In this document: one piece after another, positions 44,884 to 54,500 of the stretch
Numbering within the stretch: the first letter of the stretch is position 1
How the letters are laid out: each line of letters starts with the position of its first letter
Source: Paenibacillus sp. AN1007
Lineage (GTDB): Bacteria; Bacillota; Bacilli; Paenibacillales; Paenibacillaceae
Length of the DNA: 64,000 bases
Reading direction: 5' to 3'
NCBI RefSeq assembly: GCF_040702995.1
Contig: NZ_CP159992.1
Location: 4,737,501 to 4,801,500, forward strand
Position numbers and translations under genes: made by a program
The notes under the pieces: model-generated
Seen by the model: the letters and a program-made list of their open reading frames with translations, nothing else
The model's database searches: none
Told to the model about the DNA's origin: nothing

Positions 44884-46019
44884 CTGTTTTGCAACTCCCC
44901 GTCCAGCCAGGTCAGCGCGGCCTGCAGCTTGTCCTGCGGCACCAGATCATATCGATCCCCTGTCGACATTTCGAATGAGCAACTGTTACCTCCGGTTTTG
45001 TTCAGATACGATGTAATCGCGATATCAAACTGCTGCGCCATCTGCACAAGCAGTGGTTCAACTTCGGAAGCGGCAAGTGCAAAATGAATGTGAAACATAT
45101 TGGAGACGGGAATTTCAGGGATCGTGCGAATCCCGCGGCATGCATTGAACAATGCGGCCAGTTCTTTGGCCTGCTCGTAATAATGCCCCATTTTGCCGAC
45201 ACGTTCGTTGTAATAATACCGGGAGCTTAGAATATACGGGTACAGTCCAATCAGATCGCCGCCATGCCGCCGCTTCCACACCTTGGATTCCTGCATTATG
45301 TCCGTATCTCCGGCAAGAATGGCACCCGCAATGCCGCCAATCCCTTTGTAAAAAGAGATGTAAACACTATCAAACAAACTGCAAATCTCCGCAGGTGTTT
45401 TCTCGTAATAAGGCGTGATCTCAAACAGCCGCGCTCCGTCCAGATGCAGCTTAATTCCCCGCTCACGGCAGTACGCCGAGATCGCCTCCAGTTCCTCATA
45501 AGCTGGTAACTGCCCGCCAATCTCGCGCTGCGGCAGTTCAAGAAGCAGACATGCAATCTCTTGATTCGTTCCTTTCAGATCTTCCAGTGTAATCAAACGA
45601 TCCGCTTCACCCAGCAAAACACTCTCAATCTGATGAAGCTCTTTCAGTCCATCCTCTTCATGTATCTCCAGATGAGCCAGCGGATGATATGCCACTCGTT
45701 TCACGCCAGCCCGATCACACCAGATGCGAAGGGCAATCTGCTGCGCCATCGTGCCGCTTGGAAAAAAAACCGCCGATTCCTTCCCTAGCACATCTGCCAT
45801 TTCCTGTTGGAACTCATCAATAATTGAACCGTGACCGTAGTGGTCACTGAATGTTTCTCCATCTACCTGTTCCAGCGCCTCCTGCAGCACTTTCACTTTG
45901 CGGCTGCCGTGCCCGCCTACAATATACGCTGCCTGACCGAATGCATCAGCAAGCGTTAATTTGTTATTTGGATCTACATCATGTTCCTTTTCAGAGCCTG
46001 TACGTTTAACCAAAATCAA
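44880..46019 (-). CDS. Threonine aldolase-family PLP enzyme
   Basis: 379 residues of the beta-eliminating lyase/threonine aldolase group. PLP lysine is in YISFYKGIGGIAGA, preceded by the Asp of LHLDGARLFE; DHYGHGSIIDEFQQ and FFPSGTMAQQIALR are conserved N-terminal parts. It would cleave threonine or a related beta-hydroxy amino acid to glycine and aldehyde. The start is uncertain: TTG at 46019 is very near AAAGGAGAGG, while TTG at 46013 has a better spacing. It starts 8 bases after the LysR gene. Confidence 0.82.
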   Translation of the reverse strand: MILVKRTGSEKEHDVDPNNKLTLADAFGQAAYIVGGHGSRKVKVLQEALEQVDGETFSDHYGHGSIIDEFQQEMADVLGKESAVFFPSGTMAQQIALRIWCDRAGVKRVAYHPLAHLEIHEEDGLKELHQIESVLLGEADRLITLEDLKGTNQEIACLLLELPQREIGGQLPAYEELEAISAYCRERGIKLHLDGARLFEITPYYEKTPAEICSLFDSVYISFYKGIGGIAGAILAGDTDIMQESKVWKRRHGGDLIGLYPYILSSRYYYNERVGKMGHYYEQAKELAALFNACRGIRTIPEIPVSNMFHIHFALAASEVEPLLVQMAQQFDIAITSYLNKTGGNSCSFEMSTGDRYDLVPQDKLQAALTWLDGELQNR

Positions 46020-46027
46020 CCTCTCCT

Positions 46028-46888
46028 TTACTGTTCGGGTACCGTCATAATCTCCACTAGAGCCTGAAGCGCGTTTGAACTATGTTCACCACGAGCGTAC
46101 ACAAATCCTACCTCCAGACGAGAATACGGATCAGGGAGTGATACGATTTCGACCTCACCTCTAGAGGCTGCTTGAACTACCGAAGAGCGGGGAAGCAAGG
46201 ATACGCCTAACCCGGCAGTAACCCCATCGATAATCGTGGCCAGTGTTCCATATTCCATGACGTTCAACGAATGAACCCCTTGAGTTTTTAAAAAATCCTC
46301 GGCCTGGGCTCGGTGGCTGCATCCAACCTCAAAAAATAACATTGGCCTGCTGAGCAGCACAGACATGTCATGCTCACCCGGTTTAACAATGAGCACCAGT
46401 TCATCGCTGTACATTTTTATATAATTCAGCTTCGCATGATGAACCGGACCATACACCAAAGCGCCATGTAATTCATGTTCAATAACCTTCTGATTCAGCT
46501 CATGCGTACCACCTGTGACAAGGGAATAATGTACCTTCGGATAACATGCGCAGTACTCCGCCAGAAGTGGTGTCAGGAAACGAGAAGCTGCGGTCTCGAT
46601 CGAACCCAAACGAAGATTTCCCGCCGGTGGACTTCCATCTTGTGCTGCCTGCTCTGCTTCATTTAATAATTCCAATATTCGATCTGCATATCCCAGCAGG
46701 TTCTCCCCTGCTGGAGTGAGCAGCATCCCCCGATTGGAGCGATGAAACAGCGATACCTGCAGCTGTGCTTCCAACTGCCTGATCCGTGTGGTCACATTAG
46801 ACTGTACATAATTCAGTGCAATTGCCGCTTTACTGATACTGCCTTCACGGGCAACCGCCTGGAATATTTTCAAATCACCTGCATCCAT
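46028..46888 (-). CDS. LysR-family transcriptional regulator
   Basis: 286 residues. DNA-binding region: GSISKAAIALNYVQSNVTTR then IRQLEAQLQVSLFHRS. The effector domain follows (IETAASRFLTPLL, GLGVSLLPRSSV). It heads the minus-strand genes for threonine aldolase and SUKH and is divergent from an MDR oxidoreductase; either side may be its target. A T-N11-A palindrome lies between. Confidence 0.85.
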   Translation of the reverse strand: MDAGDLKIFQAVAREGSISKAAIALNYVQSNVTTRIRQLEAQLQVSLFHRSNRGMLLTPAGENLLGYADRILELLNEAEQAAQDGSPPAGNLRLGSIETAASRFLTPLLAEYCACYPKVHYSLVTGGTHELNQKVIEHELHGALVYGPVHHAKLNYIKMYSDELVLIVKPGEHDMSVLLSRPMLFFEVGCSHRAQAEDFLKTQGVHSLNVMEYGTLATIIDGVTAGLGVSLLPRSSVVQAASRGEVEIVSLPDPYSRLEVGFVYARGEHSSNALQALVEIMTVPEQ

Positions 46889-46976
46889 TCATTCTTCACC
46901 TGCTTATCGTTATATGAGCGTATTAATACATATCCAAATCTCATGTAAGCACCAAAATGCTCTATTATTCTTATCT

Positions 46977-46991
46977 ATCATTAATAATGAT
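46977..46991. promoter_or_regulatory. Candidate LysR box
   Basis: ATCATT-AAT-AATGAT, matching the T-N11-A rule, in the LysR/MDR divergent region. Confidence 0.5.
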
Positions 46992-47080
46992 ACTCACCTT
47001 CGTTTTTGTTTATTTTACGTGTTTCTATCTCGACTGTACAATGACTCCATAACGAGCAGCCTGAGTGCTTCTCAAGGAAT

Positions 47081-47101
47081 ACTCCGATGACAGAGTAACC
47101 T
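47081..47101 (+). repeat. Fragment of the MITE-like element
   Basis: ACTCCGATGACAGAGTAACC matches the left interior of copies M1 and M2 with one or two changes. No other part of the element is visible here. It lies 24 bases ahead of the MDR start. Confidence 0.55.
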
Positions 47102-47125
47102 ATATTATACAGGGAGGTAACATCC

Positions 47126-48136
47126 ATGAACGTATCCAAAACGATGAGTGCAATTATACATTCAGGTCACAGCGGCCTTGAAGGTCTTCAATATTCAACC
47201 TGTGCAGTCCCTGAAGCAGAACCCGGACATGTCCTTGTAAAGCTCCACTCTGCCGGACTTAACCATCGCGATCTCTTCATAATGTCAGATCGCACGCCCC
47301 AAGACACTCCGCTCATTCCCGGATCGGACGGCGCTGGCATTGTCGTAGAAGTTGGCGAAGGGGTACAGCATCTCTTCGTAGGTGACCAGGTAATTATTCA
47401 CCCTACTCTCGGTTGGGAACATACCGCAGACGTGCCTGTCGTTCCAGGAATTGTTGGTGGCCCGTCGGATGGAACACTGGCACAATATACTGCACTGCCT
47501 GCAGGCAATGTCCTGCCCAAGCCCGCTCATCTCTCCTGGAGCGAAGCTGGTGTGCTGTCTCTTTCTGCGCTGACGGCTTATCGGGCATTATTTACTCGAG
47601 GTGGACTGAAATCAGGTGAGCATATTCTCATTCCTGGCATTGGAGGCGGCGTCGCTACGTATGCCCTGCTTATGGCTGCAGCTGCAGGAGCGAAGGTAAC
47701 CGTAACATCCAGAAGCGAGGCGAAACGAGCCGAGGCACTGCGGCTGGGAGCCGATCAAGCTTTGGACAGTCATGCCGACTGGAGCAATATCAAGTCTGAC
47801 CTCGCTCCAGTGGATATCGTTCTGGACAGCATCGGACAAGCAATGTTCTCCAAATATGAAAGTGTCATTAGACCTGGCGGGCGAATTGTCATGTTTGGAG
47901 CAAGCTCCGGCGACGACCTGCATCTGCCGATTCGCTCGATCTTTTTTCCACAGATCAGCCTGATTGGAACTTCTATGGGCAGCCGTGAAGAGTTTGTTCA
48001 GATGCTGGAATGGGTAGAGAAATATCAGATCCATCCTGTTGTGGACAGCATCTATTCCCTGCAAAATACTTCACAGGCATTTGAACGCATGGAAAAAGGC
48101 GAGCAGTTTGGCAATATTGCCATTCAGATAAACTAA
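47126..48136 (+). CDS. MDR-family zinc-independent oxidoreductase (quinone reductase-like)
   Basis: 336 residues. The N-terminal GroES-like domain has NHRDLF and PLIPGSDGAGIVVEVGEG; the nucleotide fold has IPGIGGGVATYALLMA. The cysteine ligands of zinc alcohol dehydrogenases are absent, which suggests an NADPH quinone or enone reductase such as Bacillus YogA. GGGAGGTAAC precedes the ATG. It is divergent from the LysR regulator. Confidence 0.82.
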   Translation: MNVSKTMSAIIHSGHSGLEGLQYSTCAVPEAEPGHVLVKLHSAGLNHRDLFIMSDRTPQDTPLIPGSDGAGIVVEVGEGVQHLFVGDQVIIHPTLGWEHTADVPVVPGIVGGPSDGTLAQYTALPAGNVLPKPAHLSWSEAGVLSLSALTAYRALFTRGGLKSGEHILIPGIGGGVATYALLMAAAAGAKVTVTSRSEAKRAEALRLGADQALDSHADWSNIKSDLAPVDIVLDSIGQAMFSKYESVIRPGGRIVMFGASSGDDLHLPIRSIFFPQISLIGTSMGSREEFVQMLEWVEKYQIHPVVDSIYSLQNTSQAFERMEKGEQFGNIAIQIN

Positions 48137-48238
48137 GCTCGCCATAATGACATATGTTCTTTAAATTCTCAGCATATCAAATTAATATCCTTAAATACTT
48201 AAAGTAAAGAATAAAAAGTGACCTTGTGACCATGATCT

Positions 48239-48292
48239 TTCCCCTTATCAATGATAGACTTATGCTTGGACATCGTCATCGGATAAGGGGAA
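48239..48292 (+). promoter_or_regulatory. Hairpin covering the ribosome site of the 32-aa peptide
   Basis: TTCCCCTTATC (48239-48249) pairs perfectly with GATAAGGGGAA (48282-48292). The 3' arm contains AAGGGG, the ribosome site of the small frame at 48300, so the stem could block its translation. Weak terminator function for the MDR gene is the alternative. Confidence 0.55.
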
Positions 48293-48299
48293 TTTGTCT

Positions 48300-48398
48300 T
48301 TGACACGTTTTATTAAACGGCATCTGAAACGCGCTATTATTATACTGATCGTAATCATGCTGTTGGCATTCATTCAATTAATTATTCAGGAGGTATGA
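48300..48398 (+). CDS. 32-residue single-pass membrane peptide
   Basis: TTG start 9 bases after AAGGGG. The peptide opens with a basic face (TRFIKRHLKRA) and continues with one strongly hydrophobic helix (IIILIVIMLLAFIQLII). Its last codons contain the AGGAGG of the next gene, and its stop TGA lies 2 bases before that gene's ATG at 48401, so the two are coupled. It may be a leader peptide or a real small membrane protein. No family recognised. Confidence 0.5.
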   Translation: MTRFIKRHLKRAIIILIVIMLLAFIQLIIQEV

Positions 48399-48400
48399 TC

Positions 48401-48619
48401 ATGCCAAATCATGAACATCTCATCGTGTTAGTTCGCAAAATTATGAATGCGGAAGGAACGGAAGAAGAGTTGGATGACATGTTAACAGAGGTGCAGCAGG
48501 CGCTGCCATATGCAGAGGTCAGTAATCTGATATTTTGGGATGAACGTGAATTAACCCCGGAGCAGGTTGTGGAGGAGGCTCTTCAAGCTCGCCCGATTCA
48601 ACTCCCGCCCCAATCTTAA
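48401..48619 (+). CDS. Colicin/pyocin-type bacteriocin immunity protein
   Basis: 72 residues. The pattern LIVLVRKIMNAEGTEEELDD, then NLIFWDERELTPEQVVEEAL follows the colicin E/pyocin immunity family (nuclease-inhibiting Im proteins, with the typical hydrophobic LIF then SPE/TPE). ATG at 48401 has a 7-base spacing to AGGAGGT; the ATG at 48395 is too close. No nuclease bacteriocin gene is next to it, so it is an orphan immunity gene, perhaps protecting against relatives. Confidence 0.7.
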   Translation: MPNHEHLIVLVRKIMNAEGTEEELDDMLTEVQQALPYAEVSNLIFWDERELTPEQVVEEALQARPIQLPPQS

Positions 48620-48644
48620 ACTCATTCAGGAGGTGAAGGATATT

Positions 48645-49163
48645 ATGTCTGCTGAAGAAATGCACAACCGTCTTATAGCTCTTGATTTGAACACAGCCGC
48701 TTCAGAAGATAAGCAGGAAGCACTCCGCCAGATCATCGAATTACATGATCCAGAACTCACTGCACAAGTCCTTGCTCTTGGTATGAATACACAGGAGGAA
48801 GATTTAGTACGTATTGAAGCTTGGCGAGCCCTCGGTATGGCGGAAACTTCTCCACTTTTGAATAATATCCGTGAAGCGGCAGGACAGCTGGTACGTAACT
48901 CGGAAGAGGACGAGGATGTGCAGATTTATGCTTTACAGGCGTTAGCCCTGCTCCCTGTAACCGATGCTGAAATTCAGCTCGCTCAGGAGGTTATTGAATC
49001 GGATGCCTACATCCTGGTTCAAAGTGCTGCTTTCGCTATTGTAAGAGCAAACAAACATATCCCGCAAGCTGTACTTGCGCTGGAATCACTTCAAACCCAT
49101 CCCGAGTTCGGCGCTTCGGCAGCAAGGGAGCTTCAATCTAGATCAGGACGTGATGATCAATGA
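48645..49163 (+). CDS. HEAT-like helical repeat protein
   Basis: 172 residues from the ATG at 48645 after AGGAGGTGA. All-helical with repeating pairs (EALRQIIELHDPELTAQVLA, VRIEAWRALGMAETSPLLNN, VQIYALQALALLPVTDAEIQ, VQSAAFAIVRANKHIPQAVL), in the style of HEAT repeats. Such proteins act as scaffolds; the partner is unknown. It overlaps the next gene by four bases and belongs to the immunity-gene operon. Confidence 0.65.
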   Translation: MSAEEMHNRLIALDLNTAASEDKQEALRQIIELHDPELTAQVLALGMNTQEEDLVRIEAWRALGMAETSPLLNNIREAAGQLVRNSEEDEDVQIYALQALALLPVTDAEIQLAQEVIESDAYILVQSAAFAIVRANKHIPQAVLALESLQTHPEFGASAARELQSRSGRDDQ

Positions 49164-49573
49164 ATTCAAGTAATGAACAGCAATCACAAGAGCAAGATGA
49201 TGAACATTTAACAGAGGAAACCACTCAGGCGGTGTACCTTACTCAAGGCGAGATTCATGCCATTCAGAAGGCACTTCTTTTTCTCAAATTTGAATGTGAA
49301 GAGACCGAGTCTCTGCTGTACGCAGGCAGTCCTTTATTAAACAGTGTGCTGAGCAAAATGAGAGAAATCGATGTCCACGGCGAATTCGCCAAAACATTTC
49401 ACTCGCGCCCTAACCCCCGTGCGGAAGCCGTTATGCGTGAGAAGCTGGAGCGCTCCTATGCCGAAGAGCATGTTCCGCATGAACGGACAGAAGCGCAGCT
49501 GGATGAAATTTGGCAGAGCTGCATGTTTCCTTTTCCCGTAAACCCATACAAACAAAAGTCTGATCCCGAATAG
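49160..49573 (+). CDS. Unknown acidic protein, last gene of the immunity operon
   Basis: 137 residues. It starts within the HEAT-like gene stop (ATGA, 49160-49163). No membrane segment or signal. A glutamine/glutamate-rich N-terminus leads to a helical part (LTQGEIHAIQKALLFLKFEC) and a charged end. No family recognised. Confidence 0.6.
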   Translation: MNSSNEQQSQEQDDEHLTEETTQAVYLTQGEIHAIQKALLFLKFECEETESLLYAGSPLLNSVLSKMREIDVHGEFAKTFHSRPNPRAEAVMREKLERSYAEEHVPHERTEAQLDEIWQSCMFPFPVNPYKQKSDPE

Positions 49574-49578
49574 GTAAA

Positions 49579-49599
49579 GTCCTTCCCTCGCGGAAGGAC
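49579..49599 (+). terminator. Probable terminator after immunity operon
   Basis: GTCCTTCC pairs with GGAAGGAC over a 5-base loop; the T-run comes late, so efficiency is doubtful. Confidence 0.5.
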
Positions 49600-49804
49600 A
49601 CTTCACAACATTACTCTTTTTCCATGTAAAAAATCCCCCGTTGAATTTTCTAAAGATCATTCGTTACAGCACATATCCGCCCCGGATATTCCTTAATAAC
49701 TCCTAATGCAAAGTTTAAATTCTTTCATTTCGTTAAGCTATTTAAACAAATTACAGGTATAATGTAGAAAACTTGGATGATTCATGACACACAGGAGGCG
49801 AATT

Positions 49805-50593
49805 ATGGAAACGGAAGGTTTGCGGGGTGTGGAGCAGCTTGCTCTAAAGAAACATAAAATTTATAAACAAAGCCTGATTCGGTATCTGGCACGCTCCATG
49901 CTGGCCAGCATGTTCATTGGCTTCGGCGTAATTGTGGCATTTAAGACGGGCAATTTCTTCTATATGGAAGATTCCCCGTTTACATACCCTATGGCAGCCA
50001 TTACGTTCGGTGCGGCAATTATTTTGATTGCCTATGGCGGTGGTGACTTATTTACAGGCAACACATTCTATTACACCTATGCGGCACTGCGCAAGAAACT
50101 GCGCTGGTTTGAAGTCGTCAAGCTGTGGGTTGCGAGCTACAGCGGGAATCTGATGGGTGCGGCGGTATTTGCCCTGCTGATCTACCTGACGGGACTGTTC
50201 GACTCAGCACAGGTGAATGGTTTTCTGCTGAGTGTGGTCGAGCACAAAATGGAAGCTCCTGCGATGCAGCTCTTTTTCCGCGGTATCCTCTGTAACTGGC
50301 TCGTGTGCCTAGCGTTCTTTGTGCCGATGTTCATGAAGGAGAACGGCGCCAAAATGTTTGCGATGATGCTCTTTGTATTCTGCTTTTTCATCTCGGGATA
50401 TGAGCACAGCATCGCGAACATGTGTACATTCGCGATTGCGCTAGTGTTAAATCACCCGGGCACAATCTCTTTTGGCGGCGTAATTCACAACCTGGTACCG
50501 GTGACACTTGGCAATCTGGTGGGCGGCGTGCTGCTGATGGGCTTTATGTATTATGCAGTGAACAAACCCTTTCTGGACGAAGAGACACATTAA
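49805..50593 (+). CDS. Formate/nitrite transporter (FNT) family channel
   Basis: 262 residues with six membrane segments. FNT features: GGDLFTGNTFYYTYA, then FRGILCNWLVCLAFF and the central histidine in GYEHSIANM. The start at 49805 follows AGGAGG; the frame to 49784 has no site. It would pass formate or nitrite. The nitrate genes 7 kb away suggest nitrite and the bicupin suggests formate; the sequence does not decide. It is monocistronic. Confidence 0.85.
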   Translation: METEGLRGVEQLALKKHKIYKQSLIRYLARSMLASMFIGFGVIVAFKTGNFFYMEDSPFTYPMAAITFGAAIILIAYGGGDLFTGNTFYYTYAALRKKLRWFEVVKLWVASYSGNLMGAAVFALLIYLTGLFDSAQVNGFLLSVVEHKMEAPAMQLFFRGILCNWLVCLAFFVPMFMKENGAKMFAMMLFVFCFFISGYEHSIANMCTFAIALVLNHPGTISFGGVIHNLVPVTLGNLVGGVLLMGFMYYAVNKPFLDEETH

Positions 50594-50659
50594 GATTTTC
50601 GAAAAAAACTCCCCTCTCTGCCCGGTCGAATGACTGCCGTTCATCGGTAAGAGAAACCC

Positions 50660-50706
50660 AAAACCCCAGGTGGAATCTCTTGATTAGAGATTCCACCTGG
50701 GGTTTT
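50660..50706. terminator. Strong terminator after FNT gene
   Basis: 21-bp perfect stem from AAAACCCCAGG to CCTGGGGTTTT with a short TGATT loop; works on both strands. Confidence 0.9.
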
Positions 50707-50820
50707 CCTTTTACCTGTCTTCATGCTGTAGATAATAGTCGTTTTTCAAGCAATCCTGTCATCAGCGTTTCCGTGTGATCATCATGGTTCTCTAGTTACA
50801 GCCAGATGATTCAACCTTAT

Positions 50821-51273
50821 TCAAGCCTTAGCCTTCTTCATTTCCAGATGCAGCAGCGGGAAAGGATTGCCTGAGCTGTCCAGTTCAGAACGTCCCGTCT
50901 GAACAAAACCCAATTTTGAATAAAACCGGGCTGCATCTTCATTCTGTTCATTTACATCTACCCGAAGCTCCGTGCCCTTCATTTTCATCGTTTGAAAGAC
51001 TAGAAATTTACCAACGCCCTGCCCCTGAAAATACTCATCTACAAACAGCATCTCAATAAAAGTATTGTCCAAGCCGATGAAACCGATGGGCTCCTGCTCG
51101 GTATCCAGCGCCTCCCAGACCTCCACCTGCTGCTGCTCCAAAGCTTCACTGACCATTTTTTTATAAAACAGGATATGATGCTCCTCCAGAAATGTATGTG
51201 TCGCCCGAACAGCGCGCTCCCAGATGGCTACCAGCTTGGCGTGATCCTGCTCCCGGTAAGGTACCATTAACAT
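50821..51273 (-). CDS. GNAT-family N-acetyltransferase, YjaB-like
   Basis: 150 residues from the ATG at 51273, after AAAGGAGAGGG. AcCoA motif: LFVDEYFQGQGVGKFLVFQT; motif B: DAARFYSKLGFVQTGRSELD. The N-terminal ATHTFLEEHHILFYKK resembles YjaB. The acceptor is unknown. Confidence 0.82.
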   Translation of the reverse strand: MLMVPYREQDHAKLVAIWERAVRATHTFLEEHHILFYKKMVSEALEQQQVEVWEALDTEQEPIGFIGLDNTFIEMLFVDEYFQGQGVGKFLVFQTMKMKGTELRVDVNEQNEDAARFYSKLGFVQTGRSELDSSGNPFPLLHLEMKKAKA

Positions 51274-51468
51274 GTCTATTCCCTCTCCTTTGTCCAAAAG
51301 CATTATGCAGGTGCATCATTCCGAACTGCTCTAGTTCTCCAAAATGATGTATACCCGTTAATCCTGCGTATATTTTACCATGTCCTCCTTGCCCGGGCAT
51401 CTCCAAACCAGCTGCAGCGTCACAGCTGCTCCTACGATCATGCAGCCTGTCTGCTGCAAGAAAAGAGC

Positions 51469-51516
51469 ACAGCCCCCGCAGACCGCCCTATACGAGGCGA
51501 TCTGTAGGCTGTGCAC
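51469..51516 (-). terminator. Terminator after DUF4132 gene
   Basis: GCACAGCC pairs with GGCTGTGC, with an inner CAGA/TCTG and CGCC/GGCG stem; TCTTTTCTT follows on the minus strand. Confidence 0.75.
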
Positions 51517-51522
51517 TTCATG

Positions 51523-54500
51523 TTATGTGTGCTGCAGCTGTGCGAGAATCTGCGGATCTTTAATCTTCTTATCTTCAGCCAGCAGTACAATCTTGGACAA
51601 AATCTCGGCCGTTCTTGGGTCTTCATCCAGAAACGGCAGGAAGATCCGACCACGATGCTGGCTTTGTACAGGCACAATGTACAATGCACCGGATGCCTGT
51701 TTGAAGACATTGCCGCTGCCCAAATGAACTGCATATTCACCCAGTTCACCGTCGATTCGTGCATAATTCCCGTCCAGACGAACATTGTTTATCTTGAGCA
51801 GGCGCAGAGATTCATTCACAATGACATGACGCATCTCAATCGTTGTCAGGCTGGCCTCCGGATCAACTCCGCCAACATGGGCGATGCTGACAACCAGATC
51901 AATATCACGCATGACTTCAGAGAAGAATACGGATGGTACATCCTTCAGCTCCACAGGCTTATAGGTGCGGCGATCATAAAATTGAACTGTCTCCAGCGTA
52001 GGTGCTTCTGTATCGGCAGGAGAGAACCAATCAGCCATCGCATAGAGGTTAGCGATCAGATTGTACTCATAACTTACCTTTTGCAGACCCTCCTCATAAC
52101 TTACGGTCCACTGACGTCCTTTCAACAGGCTTACCGTTTTATTCGGCTGAATCTGATATCCCGCATATCGGCGAGATACTGTGCCTTGAGCAAGCTCATC
52201 TTCATTAGGCAGGTACAGTTCGCGGAAAACCTGCTTAAACGGCTGACGCTCCTGACGATTGAACAGATCGCGCTGGAACTCGCTCCACCTGCCGCTCTGA
52301 TACAGATGCAGCGGATGTGCAATCAACAGCGGATCCTCTTCCTTCAAGGCATGAATCATTTCTTCGGCCCCTGGAGCAAGCAGCCCACCAGAGGCGGCAT
52401 CGAATCGTCCCAGCTGTTCACCCGACTTGAAAATCAACGTCCTGAGCAGCGGCCGAATAACGGGATTGTTCATCAGACTTGCAATCTCCTGACGCGTAAA
52501 GGCCGTGCCTGCGACCATGGAGCGTTCCAATTCCAGCCTAGCCCGCCGATACTGATCCACAAGATCGGATTTCAACTCTTTCAATGCTGCAATATAACCA
52601 TCTTTTTTGAAGCGAGCCGGTACAGATTTCAGCACTTTGCCTTTGCTGACAACAATCAGATCGGACTGCCCTTCCTCATTAATGACGAGTTGAGCCGTCG
52701 TATCGTCATCCAGTGCATGCGGTTCGAAATAAGCTTTCATCTCATCCAGCTTACGTGCCTCCATATCCCACATGAGACGTGTCACATCAGCATAACCTGC
52801 GTTCCGTGCAAGGTTACCCAGTGCAATCTGGGACGCCAGTCCTTCGCTGGCACGGCGCTGCGCCCCATACTGCTTGCTCTGCAGCTGGAACTTCTGGATA
52901 AAATCATAACGCTCCCTTAGATCCTGATCCCGTTCCCCCGCCAGCGGAATCAGACTGTAGGTCAACAAGTGATCCTTGTTGCGCTTATCGGCAACCGAAT
53001 CATGCATGTCTTTCAGACTGAGCTTGCCAAGTGCAGCATCTGCGAATAATTGAGATCTTCGATGATTGGACCCACCGGAGATATATTTGGCACAATCGTA
53101 CAGCAGGTTGAAGCGTTCTTCCCCAACCGCAGCATAAGCCTCTTCAAACCAGGCGATATCGAAGGCCCCGTCATTAAAATCCTGCGGCGTAATGGGTGAA
53201 TAGTGGGCGACAATGGTTTCCTTCTCTGCACTGAACTGTTCATTGATGTGAGCATGGAAGTACCATGCAGCACTGCGGAGCCCTTCCCAGTTCAGATACT
53301 TCGCCACAAGTTCCATCCATTGCGGTGCATACATCGCGGCCTCCAGCAGCTTTTTCTCCTTAACCGGATATTTCTGCAGCAGCACCGCCAGCAGCTGTTC
53401 ATCCTCCCCGGCACGTGGATGACAATGCTTAATGAGATAGCTGAACGTTTCTTTACGGGTCGTGCTTCCTTCACTATAGCTGTAGATATAACCACGAACA
53501 AAAGTATCCTGATCCATGGCAGAGACCAGATGTACCCAATGCTCCATGCCCTCGATTCGTTCCAACTTCATGGCCAGGGGACTAACTTCAGTGGACAGCT
53601 CTCCCCGAGTGAGCTCGATCTCCAGAATTCGGTTTACGACCGTATCTCGCAGGTGAATCAGCTTGGGATCATCTTTAATCCGCTCCGTACGAGCTGATGT
53701 CATATCACGGATAAATAGATAACGCTGCTGTCCAGCCATCAATTGACGGCAGATCTCCTGCTCATCAATCAGTTCTAACTGATATGCTCGCAGGAAATCA
53801 TCGAGTGACAGGGGAGACATCGGATAATACGGCTCGGCCAGATGAGAGAATTGATATGCTGTCTGGAAATATCGCTTGAAGCTCGCATCGTCATATACGG
53901 TATTCCTAACGATATATTTCCACGGATCTGTCAGAATCTGAAGCATACCCAATTCCTTCTCCATTTGCTCTGCAGGCATACTTGAAATTATCGAAGCCCA
54001 AGCCTTTTCTGCACGCTCGAAGATTTCAGCTGCATCACAATCCAGGAACGCAGCCGAGATCAGTCCATGAACCTGATCCTTATATGGAAGTGTACCGATC
54101 ATCTCATGCAGCTTCAGTACATCGTTTAATGCATAGGTCTCTTCGGCAAATATTTTGCGCCAACCCTCCAGTAAAGGGATTTTTCTTAATTCATCATAAT
54201 CATACTGCTCTCGATAAAGAGAGTAATGTTCATCCAGTTTGCTGTTCAGCCTGCCTAATTGGAGTTCGACATAGAGCTGCAGCAGTTCGATGCTGCTAAG
54301 TCCGCTCTGCTTAAAAAATTCTTTCCACGCTTCAGCGAGTGGAAACTGATCCAGCTGTTTTATTTTTGCCCGCTCTGCATAAGGAACCTTGGAGCGAAGG
54401 TTGGTTCCAACGAGTAAAGTATCTTTATACCCTGCATAATACTCCACCACATATTCATGCTCCCTGTGCTCATGAACCAATTCATTTAACTCTTTGAGGA

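Noticed and set aside
51511..52920. 469-codon open frame on the plus strand
   Set aside because: It is antisense to the DUF4132 gene, has a biased composition and no ribosome site; the minus-strand frame has recognisable domains.
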